In this document: positions 55,391 to 64,000 of the stretch, in pieces
Position numbering within the stretch: the first letter of the stretch is position 1
Layout: each line of letters opens with the position of its first letter
Assembly: GCF_950295315.1 (NCBI RefSeq)
Contig: NC_080168.1
Span: 3,243,074-3,307,073 of the forward strand
Length of the DNA stretch: 64,000 nt
Direction: 5' to 3'
Origin: Erinaceus europaeus
Lineage: Eukaryota > Chordata > Mammalia > Eulipotyphla > Erinaceidae
Made by a program: the position numbers and the translations under genes
Notes under the pieces: model-generated
What the model was told of the DNA's origin: nothing
The model's input: only the letters and a program-made list of their open reading frames with translations
The model's database searches: none

Positions 55391-55532
55391 AATAGAAAAT
55401 ATATAAATTGACTTAATTTTCAAACAAGCAGGAAACAACAGAACCAACGATGTGCTATTTATTACGTATCTTCTGTCTGTGCTGTTTGATACTGAGTCTC
55501 TCATGATCTCATTAATGTTCAACATTCCAGTT
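55391..55532. other. Unique spacer between two inverted SINEs
   Basis: Has a diverged partner near 60400-60535. Confidence 0.45.
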
Positions 55533-55546
55533 ATACAAAAGCTTTG

Positions 55547-55839
55547 TTTGACTTTTTTTAATATTTATGTATTCCCTTTTTGCTGCCCTTGTTTTATTTT
55601 TGTAGTTATTATTGTTGTTGTTATGATGCCATTGTTGTTGGATAGAACAAAGAGAAATGGAGAATGGAGGGGAAGACAGAGAGGGAGAAAGAAAGAGAGA
55701 CACTTGCAGACCTGCTTCACCACTTGTGAAGCGACGCCCTGGCAGGTGGGGAGCCGGGGGCTCTAACCAGGATTTTTATTCAGGTCCTTGAGCTTTGCTC
55801 CAAGTGCACTTAACCTGCTGCTCTACCACTCAACTCCCA
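55547..55839 (-). mobile_element. SINE-A
   Basis: Perfect 14-bp duplication ATACAAAAGCTTTG at 55533-55546 and 55840-55853. Body and head are somewhat mutated despite the intact duplication. Confidence 0.95.
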
Positions 55840-55853
55840 ATACAAAAGCTTTG

Positions 55854-56324
55854 AAGCCTATGGTCTTGGAATGAAAATGATCTACTTAAACTGTATAGTG
55901 AAGAAAATAATCATCCTATTCATTTATGCGTGAAAATATGTTTAAATCAATCAAAGATCAAAGTAAATGTTAAATTTAATAAATATACAGTAGTAATAAC
56001 ACAAACCTAGAAGTGGGGAAATATTCCTTCTGAATTGTTCTCATTGCTTTAACAGACAAAGTGAACGTATCTTGAACAAGGTAGCTTGCTTTCATTCTCA
56101 TGTGAAATCTAATTTAGGAAAAAAGATGTTTCTGCTGTATAAAGCAATCCAGGACTTTGGTTTCCTTTTTAGTTGCATGTCCATCTTTAAGCATGAGGTC
56201 TATATGAAGACACTTATGTTGTCTGTAATCATCACAGGTTCACTTTCCAGTATCTTTCTGTTCTTTTTTTTTTCTTTTTTGTGTTCTCCCTTTCTGTCCC
56301 TATAATCTTTCATTTTTCATTGGT
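55854..56324. other. Unique DNA
   Basis: No gene signal. Confidence 0.4.
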
Positions 56325-57220
56325 TATTTAATATTAATTTATAAGATTGTAAGATAATAAGGGTATGATTCCATTCAGTTCCCACTACCAGGCTTCTGTG
56401 TCCCATCCATTCCATTGAAAATTTCCCTATTATTTATCCCTCTGAGAATACGGATCAAAATACTCTATAGTGTGCAGAAGGTGGGAGGTCTGACGTCTGT
56501 AATTGCTTCTCCACTGAATGTAGTTGTTGGCATGTTGATCCACATCCCCAGCCTGTTTCTGTCTTTCCCTAGTGGTACATGGGTCTGGAGAGGTGAGACT
56601 TTGGGGCACACTGTTGACTTTGTCTGCCCAGGGAAGTCAGGATGGAGTCCTAGTAGCTTCTGTAACTTGATGGCTAAAAGATGGTAAGATGTAAATCAGG
56701 AAAAAAAAAAAAAGTTTAATAAAAAGGAACAAAAACATGGGGATAGGGCAGATGAAATTAAATCTCTAAAGATGGAAAGAAGCTAAGAAGTCTCTTTTAG
56801 ATACGCTTCATGGGGTCTATGACTTAAGTAATGTTTGCCTGAGCTTGATAGCTAACATGCAGATATACTAAAAAATATTGTCTGGGGAGATGGTATCAGA
56901 GTTGAGGACAGGGCTAGAAAGATGAATTAGCACAGAGAGTAGCTCCGAAATCTGAAGAAAGTATATAAATACAATTAAGTGTTTACTCCACCAATCTGAC
57001 CTATGGACAATATCTACTCATATTTAGCACAGGAACCTGTATAACCTCTGAGTGAGTCCCTGTCAGTCTGAGCTCACAGTCCAAGGTCACAGCTGGGAAC
57101 ATTCTAGGCTGCACTCATTTCAGGACCCGTCTTCCTCGAGTGGCAGGGTAGGATGAATCAGACTCCCTTCAGCGAGTGGGACAGTCCCTACCATGGCTGC
57201 TTAATAGTGAGGGCATAGCT
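56325..57220 (-). mobile_element. Retroposon X, full length, diverged
   Basis: Inverted blocks match 43863-44760 from end to end: 3' end near 56340, core GTGCAGAAGGTGGGAGGTCT, AGATGAAATTAAATCTCTAA, TCTGGGGAGATGGTATCAGA, TCTGAGCTCACAG, ATTTCAGGACCCGTCTTCCTC, and a 5' end near CCTACCATGGCTGCTTAATAGTGAGGGCA. Older than the 44 kb copy judging by divergence. Confidence 0.8.
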
Positions 57221-57370
57221 TTGGACAGGCTCACAAGAGGCCAGCACCTTTCTTTCAAGAAGAGGACTCCAAACTGACTTTCGCATGTCAGTTCCACTCA
57301 TCCATTGACTGTAACTCAGTCAAAGGATGACAAGAAGGCAGGAAAAAATGACATCTCAGAAAATTGACCA
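57221..57370. other. Unique DNA left of L1-2
   Basis: No gene signal. Confidence 0.35.
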
Positions 57371-57432
57371 AAGAATATCCCATCCCGAGGATTTGACTTC
57401 CAGAGGCGGAGCTACGAGCAGCAGATTGCTTT

Positions 57433-57533
57433 CTCTCCTCTCCTCTCCTCTCCTCTCCTCTCCTCTCCTCTCCTCTCCTCTCCTCTCCTCTCCTCTCCTC
57501 TCCTCTCCTCTCCTCTCCTCTCCTCTCCTCTCC
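57433..57533. repeat. (TCTCC)n array in the L1-2 5' UTR
   Basis: About 20 perfect pentanucleotides; L1-1 has only TTTCTCTCCTCTCTTCTCCC at this spot. Confidence 0.97.
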
Positions 57534-57599
57534 CGGATCAACTAGGAATACCAAAGGAGACCACCCGGACCGAAACAAGACAGGACTAGAATGACCACA

Positions 57600-59859
57600 G
57601 GAACCAAAAAAGAAAACTACAGACCAATATCTCTGATGAACATAGATGCAAAAATATTGAACAAAATTCTAGCCAACTGGATACAGCAGTATATCAAAAA
57701 GATTGTTCATCATGACCAAGTGGGGTTTATCCCAGGCATGCAAGGTTGGTTTAATATACGTAAATCAATCAATGTGATCCACCACGTCAACAAAAGCAAG
57801 ACCAAAAACCACATGGTCATATCAATAGATGCAGAGAAATCCTTTGACAAAATACAACATCGCTTTATGATTAAAACACTACAAAAAACGGGAATAGATG
57901 GAAAATTCCTCAAGATAGTGGAGTCTATATATAGCATACCTACAGCCAACATCATACTCAATGGTGAAAAACTGGAAGCATTTCCCCTCAGATCAGGTAC
58001 TAGACAGTGCTGCCCACTATCACCATTACTATCCAACATAGTGTTGAAAGTTCTTGCCATAGCAATCAGGCAGGAGCAATGAATTCAAGTGATACAGATT
58101 GGAAGAGAAGAAGTCAAACTCTCCTTATTTGCAGATGACATGATAGTATACATGGAAAAACCTAAGGAATCCAGCAAGAAGCTTTTGGAAATCATCAGGC
58201 AATACAGTAACGTGTCAGGCTATAAAATTAACATTCAAAAGTCAGTGGCATTCCTCTATGCAAACACTAAGTTAGAAGAAATTGAAATCCATAAATCAAT
58301 TCCTTTTACTATAGCAACAAAAACAATAAAATATCTAGGAGTAAACCTAATCAAAGAAGTGAAAGACTTGTATACTGAAAATTATGAGTCACTACTCAAA
58401 GAAATTGAAAAAGACACAAAGAAGTGGAAAGATATTCCATGTTCATGGGTTGGAAGAATTAACATCATCAAAATGAATATATTACCCAGAGCCATCTACA
58501 AATTTAATGCTATCCCCATCAAGATCCCAAGCACATTTTTTAGGAGAATAGAAAAAATGCTACAAATGTTTATCTGGAACCAGAAAAGACCTAGAATTGC
58601 CAAAACAATCTTGAGAAAAAAGAACAGAACCGGAGGCATCACACTCCCAGATCTCAAACTGTATTATAGGGCCATTGTCATCAAAACTGCTTGGTACTGG
58701 AACATGAACAGACACACTGACCAGTGGAATAGAATTGAGAGCCCAGAAATGAGGCCCCACACCTATGGACATCTAATCTTTGACAAAGGGGCCCAGACTA
58801 TTACATGGGGAAAGTAGAGTCTCTTCAACAAATGGTGTTGGAAACAATGGGTTGAAACATGCAGAAGAATGAAACTGAATCACTGTATTTCACCAAATAC
58901 AAAAGTAAATTCCAAGTGGATCAAGGACTTGGATGTTAGACCAGAAACTATCAGATACTTAGAGGAAAATTTTGGCAGAACTTTTTTCCGCATAAATTTT
59001 AAAGACATTTTCAATGAAACAAATCCAATTACAAGGAAGACTAAGGCAAGTATAAACCTATGGGACTACATCAAATTGAAAAGCTTCTTCACAGCAAAAG
59101 AAACCACTACCCAAACCAAGAGACCCCTCACAGAATGGGAGAAGATCTTTACATGCCATACATCAGATAAGAGTTTAATAACCAACATATATAAAGAGCT
59201 TGCCAGACTCAACAACAAGACAACAAATAACCCCATCCAAAAATGGGGGGAGGACTTGGACAGAATATTTACCACAAAAGAGGTCCAAACGGCCGAGAAA
59301 CACATGAAAAAAATGCTCCAAGTCTCTGATTGTCAGAGAAATGCAAATCAAGACAACAATGAGATATCACTTCACTCCTGTGAGAATGTCATACATCAGA
59401 AAAGGTAACAGCAGCAAATGCTGGAAAGGGTTTGGGGTCAAAGGAACCCTCCTACACTGCTGGTGTGAATGTCAATGGGTCCAACCTCTGTGGAGAACAG
59501 TCTGGAGAACTCTCAGAAGGCTAGAAATGGACCTACCCTATGACCCTGCAATTCCCCTCCTGGGGATATATCCTAAGGAACCCAACACATCCATCCAAAA
59601 AGATTTGTGTACACATATGTTCTTGGCAGCACAATTTGTAATAGCCAAAACCTGGAAGCAACCCAGGTGTCCCACAACAGATGAGTGGCTGAACAAGTTG
59701 TGGTATATATACACAATGGAATACTACTCAGCTGTAAAAAATGGTGACTTCACCATTTTCAGCCGATCTTGGATGGACCTTGAAAAAATCATGTTGAGTG
59801 AAATAAGTCAAAAACAGAAGGATGAATATGGGATGATCTCACTCTCAGGCCGAAGTTGA
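57600..59859 (+). pseudogene. L1 ORF2 fragment: reverse transcriptase to C-terminus
   Basis: Opens in [16 protein letters not shown] (RT palm). Catalytic [11 protein letters not shown] is intact near 58115-58145. Only three clear lesions: TGA at 58080-58082 (after AIRQEQ), TAG at 58815-58817 (after WGK), and a +1 A in the A7 run at 59307-59313 (L1-1 has A6). After the shift the frame runs with [20 protein letters not shown], a Cys-rich motif [18 protein letters not shown] in which the second Cys is Phe, [14 protein letters not shown] and the natural stop at 59857-59859. It lacks the endonuclease, so it cannot retrotranspose. Confidence 0.95.
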
Positions 59860-60126
59860 AAAACAAGATTAGAAGAGAAAACACAAGTCGAACCTGAAAC
59901 GGAATTGGAGTATTACACCAAAGTAAAAGACTCTGGGGTGGGTGGATGGGTGGGGAGAATACAGGTCCATGAAAGATGATGAATGACATAGTGGGGGTTG
60001 TATTGTTAAATGGGAATCTGGGGAATGTTATGCATGTACAAACTATTGTATTTACTGTTGAATGTAAAACATTAATTCCCCAATAAAGAAATAAATTATT
60101 AAAAAAAAAAAAGTATATCCCGTCCC

Positions 60127-60615
60127 TTTTTCTAAAGAGAAGAGGTTTGGGGAGGGAGAATGGATATAAGAGGAAAAGTTAGGGGAAACTGTTTCATATA
60201 GAACAGCTCAACCTTGAAAGGGACCTTGAGGATTCTCACTGAAGAAATTACTACTATCATTCACCACATATTGTCATTTATTTTCTATCAACCTCAATGT
60301 GTATATTTTTCACATGATTTGATTGGATGAGTTACTTTAACTGACTGGAGTGATTTCCAGTAAAAGAGAAGAGTAAGAAAAAAATATATGTTAATACATG
60401 TCAATTCAGTCGATTCTTAACCAAACAGTAAATAGGAATGATGATGTGTTGTTTATTACAGACCTTCTGTGGAATTCCTGCCGACTATGTGATACTTCTT
60501 TGACAATGCAATCATTGCTACTTTGGGAAATAATCCCAGCTGCTTCCAAATAGCTACTCGTAACTTGCACTTTGTAGTTCTTGAAACCACTCATCTTTAA
60601 TAAAGAAAGAAATGT
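60127..60615. other. Unique DNA right of L1-2
   Basis: 60318-60535 is a diverged partner of 54965-55525. No gene. Confidence 0.45.
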
Positions 60616-60616
60616 T

Positions 60617-60790
60617 GATATTTGAGTCATATGGACTCAGATTTGAAACCAACTAGTTGGGCAACTTGAAGCAAATGCTTTAATATCTTTGAATCTCCAT
60701 CTACTTTTTTTTGTTGTTGTTAAGTGGAGTGACATTACTTTCTCTAATGCGATTTAGGGATAATATATGTAAATTCACTTTGAATACAGA
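60617..60790 (+). mobile_element. MIR
   Basis: GACTCAGATTTGAAACCAAC, AGTTGGGCAACTTGAAGCAAA, TCTTTGAATCTCCATCT and GGGATAATATATGTAAATTC keep the MIR order; a T-rich insertion lies at 60706-60722. Confidence 0.7.
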
Positions 60791-61140
60791 TTTTATGGTA
60801 CTTTTTGGATAGTTTTCATTTATAAACTAAAGTATGCATTATTAAGTTAAAACTACATCCATAGAATAGACTTAGTTTTTTTTTTTTTTAACTTCATCTA
60901 AAGCATACTTTAGATATTGAGCTTCATGGAAGAACACAAGTTTTACTCCATTCTGTCCTATAATGTTCTCTGTAAAGATTTTATATTTATTTGACTTGAT
61001 TCTTTTGAGAACATAAGCCCCTTACAAAGTTTTGAGCTCCTCTTTACATTCTATAGGTTAATTTATATTTTAATAAGTCCCTACAGTAACACCATGCTAG
61101 GATCTCCTCAATACTTGAAAAAAAAATAAGTTTCACTTTA
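60791..61140. other. AT-rich DNA
   Basis: No gene signal. Confidence 0.4.
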
Positions 61141-61144
61141 TGCC

Positions 61145-62020
61145 CTGCCACCTTCCAGACACCAAGTCGCAGATGCTACCATGATTTCATCCTGACTTCC
61201 CTGGGCAGATGACCTCACCAGTGTGTCCTATAATCCTCACCTCTCCAGAGATAGGGAAAGACAGAAACAGGCTGGGGTTAGAGATCGACCTGTCAACACC
61301 CATGCTCAGTAGAGAAGCAATTACAGAAGCCAGGCCTTCTACCTTTTGCACCCCCCAAAACAACCTTGATTCATAATCCCTGTGGGGGAGAAGTGATAGG
61401 ATCAGAAGAGGACTCTGCACTCCAGCTCCATCAGCACCCAGAGAGAGAGAAGGAATAGGAGAGGGGCATATGGAGGTAGTAATGGTCTCATGAGTGGCTT
61501 GGAGGAGAAGAGAGGAAGGGACCTGGAAGAAAAAAGGAGCAATCATGTACAAATATAAACAGAAAGTTGTAGAGATGATGGCTGGCCCATGTCTACAACC
61601 TTAGGGGAGCTGCAGTGGCTAGCAGTGGGAAGACTGAAGATTCAGATCCCTGGTGGTGGGAATGGTATGGAATTATATGCCTTTAGGCATATACATTTTT
61701 TTTTTAAATCTTTTTTTTTTTTAATATTTATTTTATTCCCTTTTGTTGCCCTTGTTGTTTTATTGTTGTAGTTATTATTGTTGTTGTCGTTGTTGGATAG
61801 GACAGAGAGAAATGGAGAGAGGAGGGGAAGACAGAGAGGAGGAGAGAAAGAGAGACACCTGCAGACCTGCTTCACCGCCTGTGAAGCGACTCCCCTGCAG
61901 GTGGGGAGCCGGGGTTCGAACCAGGATCCTTATGCTGGTCCTTGTGCTTTGCGCCACCTGCGCTTAACCCGACTCCCAGGCATATACATTTTTAAATCAC
62001 TAAAAATTTAAAAAAAAAAA
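61145..62020 (+). mobile_element. Retroposon X-related copy, split by SINE-A
   Basis: CCACCTTCCAGACACCAAGT, CCTGACTTCCCTGGGCAGAT, GTAGAGAAGCAATTACAGAA, then a 3' part with ACCTTAGGGGAGCTGCAG and CCTGGTGGTGGGAATGGTAT. It resumes after the SINE with TTTTTAAATCACTAAAAATT and an A tail at 62010-62019. Its 3' part differs from the 44 kb copy but resembles the 9.5 kb one. Confidence 0.78.
61701..61977 (-). mobile_element. SINE-A lacking its A box, with a perfect 16-bp TSD
   Basis: AGGCATATACATTTTT lies at 61685-61700 and 61978-61993. Body and B box (GGTTCGAACC inverted) are near consensus. The head reads inverted as GGGAGTCGGGTTAAGCGCAG: about 15 bp holding TAGCGCAGCGG are gone. Confidence 0.96.
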
Positions 62021-62229
62021 GAAATCTATTTTGGAGAAGCTTTAGTTTATAGAAACTACTTTGAGCTGTAAATACAAAGAAATCTGATGTACCTCCTCAT
62101 ATCTGGCACCATACAATTTTCCATACTATTTTAACATCTCGCTGGAGAGCAGCTTGCTTGTTATAATTGATATGCAGAGACTGATCTATTATTATTAACT
62201 GAGGTCCACAGTTGACATCAGAGTTCACT
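62021..62229. other. Unique DNA
   Basis: No gene signal. Confidence 0.35.
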
Positions 62230-63215
62230 CTCTACCTTTCACATGTGATGACAAACGTCTAATGTCATGTGCCCACTATTATATTATCGCAGAATATGGT
62301 CGCACTGAACTGACTGTCCTTTGCTTCTCTCACTAATCCCTCCCTCTAACCCCTGATGACTGCATATATTACTTGCACTATAGATTCATCTCTTCCAGAA
62401 TGTCAAGTGCTTGTAGTAACATAGTCTGCAGACTTTCTAGACTCACTTCTTTCACTCAGACCTATTATCTATGATTCTCCCATGTCCTTCTGTGACTCAA
62501 CAGCTCCTTTCTTTATTGCTAATTGATTTTCCATCGTTCATATGTATCACAGTTTATCCATTTGCCTACTGAAGGATTCTTAAGTTGTCTTTTTGTTTTA
62601 ATATTTATTTATTCCCTTTTGTTGCCCTTGGTATTTTGTTGCTGTAGTTATTCTTATTGCCGCCTTTGTTGGACAGAGAGAAATGGAGAGAGGAGGCGAA
62701 GACAGAGAGGGGGAGAGAAAGATAGACACCTGCAGACCTGCTTTACCCCTTGTGAAGCGACTCCCCTGTAGGTGGGGAGCCAGGGGCTCAAACCAGGAAC
62801 CTTCCACCAGTCCTTGTGCTTTGCACCACTTACGCTTAACCGGCTGTGCTACCGCCCAACTCCCCTCTGGGTTGTCTTTTGACAATGAAGAATGAGCTTG
62901 TTATGAACACCCTTGTACAGATTTATGTATGACATGTATGTTTAATTCCTCTAGATAAATACTGATGAGTCTGATTGATAGTTTGTGTGGTAAGTGTATG
63001 CTTAGCTTCTAAGAAACTGTGAAACTGATTTCAAGAGTGAGAGGACCTCAGCTCATCGCCAGTATCTGGGTTTCTCAGCGGTATGGGTTTTGGCTCTCGG
63101 TTTGTACTGCTGTTTTATCATGGCCTTATGTTTCATAATAATGACATCTAATTTAAGAATATAAATATGCTTAGGTTCTGTTATTATGATGAAATTTCTT
63201 TTGCTACTGTTTTTC
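62230..63215 (-). mobile_element. Ancient L1 (L1M-like) 3' end, split by SINE-A
   Basis: CACAGTTTATCCATTTGCCTACTGAAGGA at 62550, TTATGAACACCCTTGTACAG at 62899, TGGTAAGTGTATGCTTAGCTTC at 62989 and GAAACTGTGAAACTG at 63013 follow the inverted 3' UTR of old mammalian L1M elements. The bounds are approximate. Confidence 0.75.
62594..62870 (-). mobile_element. SINE-A nested in old L1
   Basis: GTTGTCTTTT flanks at 62584-62593 and 62871-62880. All parts present: tail, body, B box, head GCTGTGCTACCGCCCAACTCCC. Confidence 0.95.
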
Positions 63216-63330
63216 CAAAGGGGGGGAAGAAAGTTGTTTCCTACTGGTTGAGTTTTAGAGTCCGTTGCATAATTTGGATATCCATGCTTTTATACGATTT
63301 TTTTCTCCAAGGCTGTGGTTTGTCTCATTA
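63216..63330. other. Unique DNA
   Basis: No gene signal. Confidence 0.35.
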
Positions 63331-63331
63331 T

Positions 63332-63537
63332 TTATTGAGCTAGTTAGTTTGTTTATCATACCAGAGTACAGGGGCACACACACTTTCACTACTCTAGGAC
63401 TCTTCTACACTGAGAGACAGAGATAGAGGAAGAGACACCACAGTAGCATAGCACATTCCATATGCTGACAGGGATTGAACCTAGTTATATGCAAGGCAAT
63501 GCAGGTGCCCTATTAGGTGAACTATCTCTCCAATCTT
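63332..63537 (-). mobile_element. Old tRNA-derived SINE
   Basis: TTATTTATTGAGCTAGT tail, purine body, GACAGGGATTGAACCTAG inverted B box, GTGAACTATCTCTCCAATC head end. Confidence 0.7.
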
Positions 63538-63539
63538 TT

Positions 63540-63865
63540 ATTTATTTGCTTATATATATTTATTTTGTGGAGCCAGAGACTTGCATATGAATTATTATAA
63601 TAACCCAGGACCAACTTACTAGTTTTCATTGAGATAAAGATACAGGGAAAGAGATAGAAGGGGAAAAGGGAGAGAGAGGAGGGAGAGGGAGAGAGAGAGA
63701 GAGAGAGAGACAGAGAGAGAGATGTGGAGGGAGAGGGAGAGGGAGAGGGAGAGGGAGAGGGAGAGGGAGAGGGAGAGGGAGAGGGAGAGGCCCTCTGAAG
63801 TGTCTCCATTCTTGTGGAAATACTTTCTGGACCTCACGTTCAAACCTGGGCCATTGACATAGCCA
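63540..63865 (-). mobile_element. Old SINE with expanded GA body
   Basis: TTTATTTATTTGCTTATATA tail side, expanded GA/GGGAGA body, CACGTTCAAACCTGGGCC inverted B box. Confidence 0.6.
63660..63790. repeat. (GA)n then (GGGAGA)n array
   Basis: From 63727 about ten GGGAGA units give more than four close G3 runs, able to form a G-quadruplex on the + strand. Confidence 0.95.
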
Positions 63866-64000
63866 GATATAGACCCTATTCAGTGTTTTTGTTTTAAAAG
63901 TCATTATCGAAACAAAAACTGCTTGAATTTTATCCTTCTATTTTTATCTTGTGGGAATTCTGGAAGTCTTTGTGTAACATGCTCTTGTGCCAGTCTGCTT
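63866..64000. other. Unique DNA at the window end
   Basis: No gene signal. Confidence 0.35.

Larger units (their letters stand above)
57387..60110 (+). mobile_element. L1-2: young L1 with 5' UTR fused to ORF2
   Basis: Flanks AAGAATATCCCATCCC (57371-57386) and AAGTATATCCCGTCCC (60111-60126) match 14 of 16. It starts GAGGATTTGACTTCCAGAGG, an L1 5' end. It goes through a (TCTCC)n array and GATCAACTAGGAATACCAAA, which matches L1-1 at 2669, then at about 57603 jumps to AAAAAAGAAAACTACAGACC, which is L1-1 at 6602. ORF1 and the ORF2 endonuclease are therefore missing. The 3' UTR ends CCAATAAAGAAATAAATTATT plus A tail. Confidence 0.95.

Noticed and set aside
57288..57578. RGEERRGEERRGEE repeat protein on the minus strand
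   Set aside because: Translation of the (TCTCC)n array.
2618..60110. Idea that L1-1 and L1-2 are one duplicated element
   Set aside because: They have different target duplications, different 5' ends and different deletions, so they are independent insertions.

Overview
The window is mammalian nuclear DNA, most likely from a hedgehog (Erinaceidae). I infer this from the very dense copies of tRNA-derived SINEs whose head reads GGGAGTCGGGCGGTAGCGCA, with a B box GGTTCGA, a CT-rich body and a CAACAA/AATAAA tail; I know this type as abundant in erinaceids. LINE-1 copies with a lineage-specific 3' UTR accompany them. The species call is an inference, not a database match. I see no protein-coding gene, rRNA or functional tRNA gene. 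No open frame is both long and non-repetitive, so the window reads as intergenic or deep-intronic sequence.

Repeat names used here are working labels. SINE-A is the main tRNA-derived family; 'long' SINE-A copies carry an extra 3' module ending in CCAGGAGCAGTGGATTCGTA...ATAACCCTGGAGGCAAAA. SINE-B has a head like GACAGCATAATGGTTATGCA. SINE-C has a head like TCACCTGGGAGGGTGCCTGC. SINE-D has a head like GTGCACCTGGTTGAG and a tail CCAATAAATAAA. SINE-G contains GCACATGTGCC...GTCTGGTTCTTTCTC. Retroposon X is a roughly 0.9 kb, ORF-less, poly(A)-ended family seen in about eight places.

Layout. 1-2.6 kb: AT-rich unique DNA, SINEs and a (GT)n tract. 2.6-9.25 kb: a near full-length L1 (L1-1) with 14-bp target-site duplications, carrying a nested retroposon X and a nested solo LTR. 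9.3-24 kb: mixed SINEs, X copies, an ancient MER20 DNA transposon, MIR fragments, and long purine and pyrimidine tracts. 24.7-33.3 kb: old L1 3' ends, SINE-A insertions and a minus-strand L1 3' end with its ORF2 C-terminus still open. 33-43 kb: mostly unique AT-rich DNA with MIR pieces, a second, longer solo LTR of the same family and an X-related element. 43.8-45 kb: the clearest full-length X with a duplicated 3' end. 45-56 kb: SINE-rich, with a foldback SINE, a SINE trimer sharing one target duplication, and a SINE with a duplicated B box. 56.3-60.1 kb: a full-length minus-strand X, then a young L1 (L1-2) that joins its 5' UTR directly to the reverse-transcriptase region and holds a (TCTCC)n array. 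60-64 kb: MIR, X, an ancient L1M-like 3' end and SINEs.

The elements interact as a retroposition system. L1 ORF2 protein is the presumed machinery. The SINEs, X and the L1 copies end in A-rich tails with target-site duplications, and X shares its 3' end design with the L1 3' UTR. Nesting gives relative ages: MIR/MER20/L1M are oldest, then old L1 3' ends and X, then solo LTRs and SINE-A.
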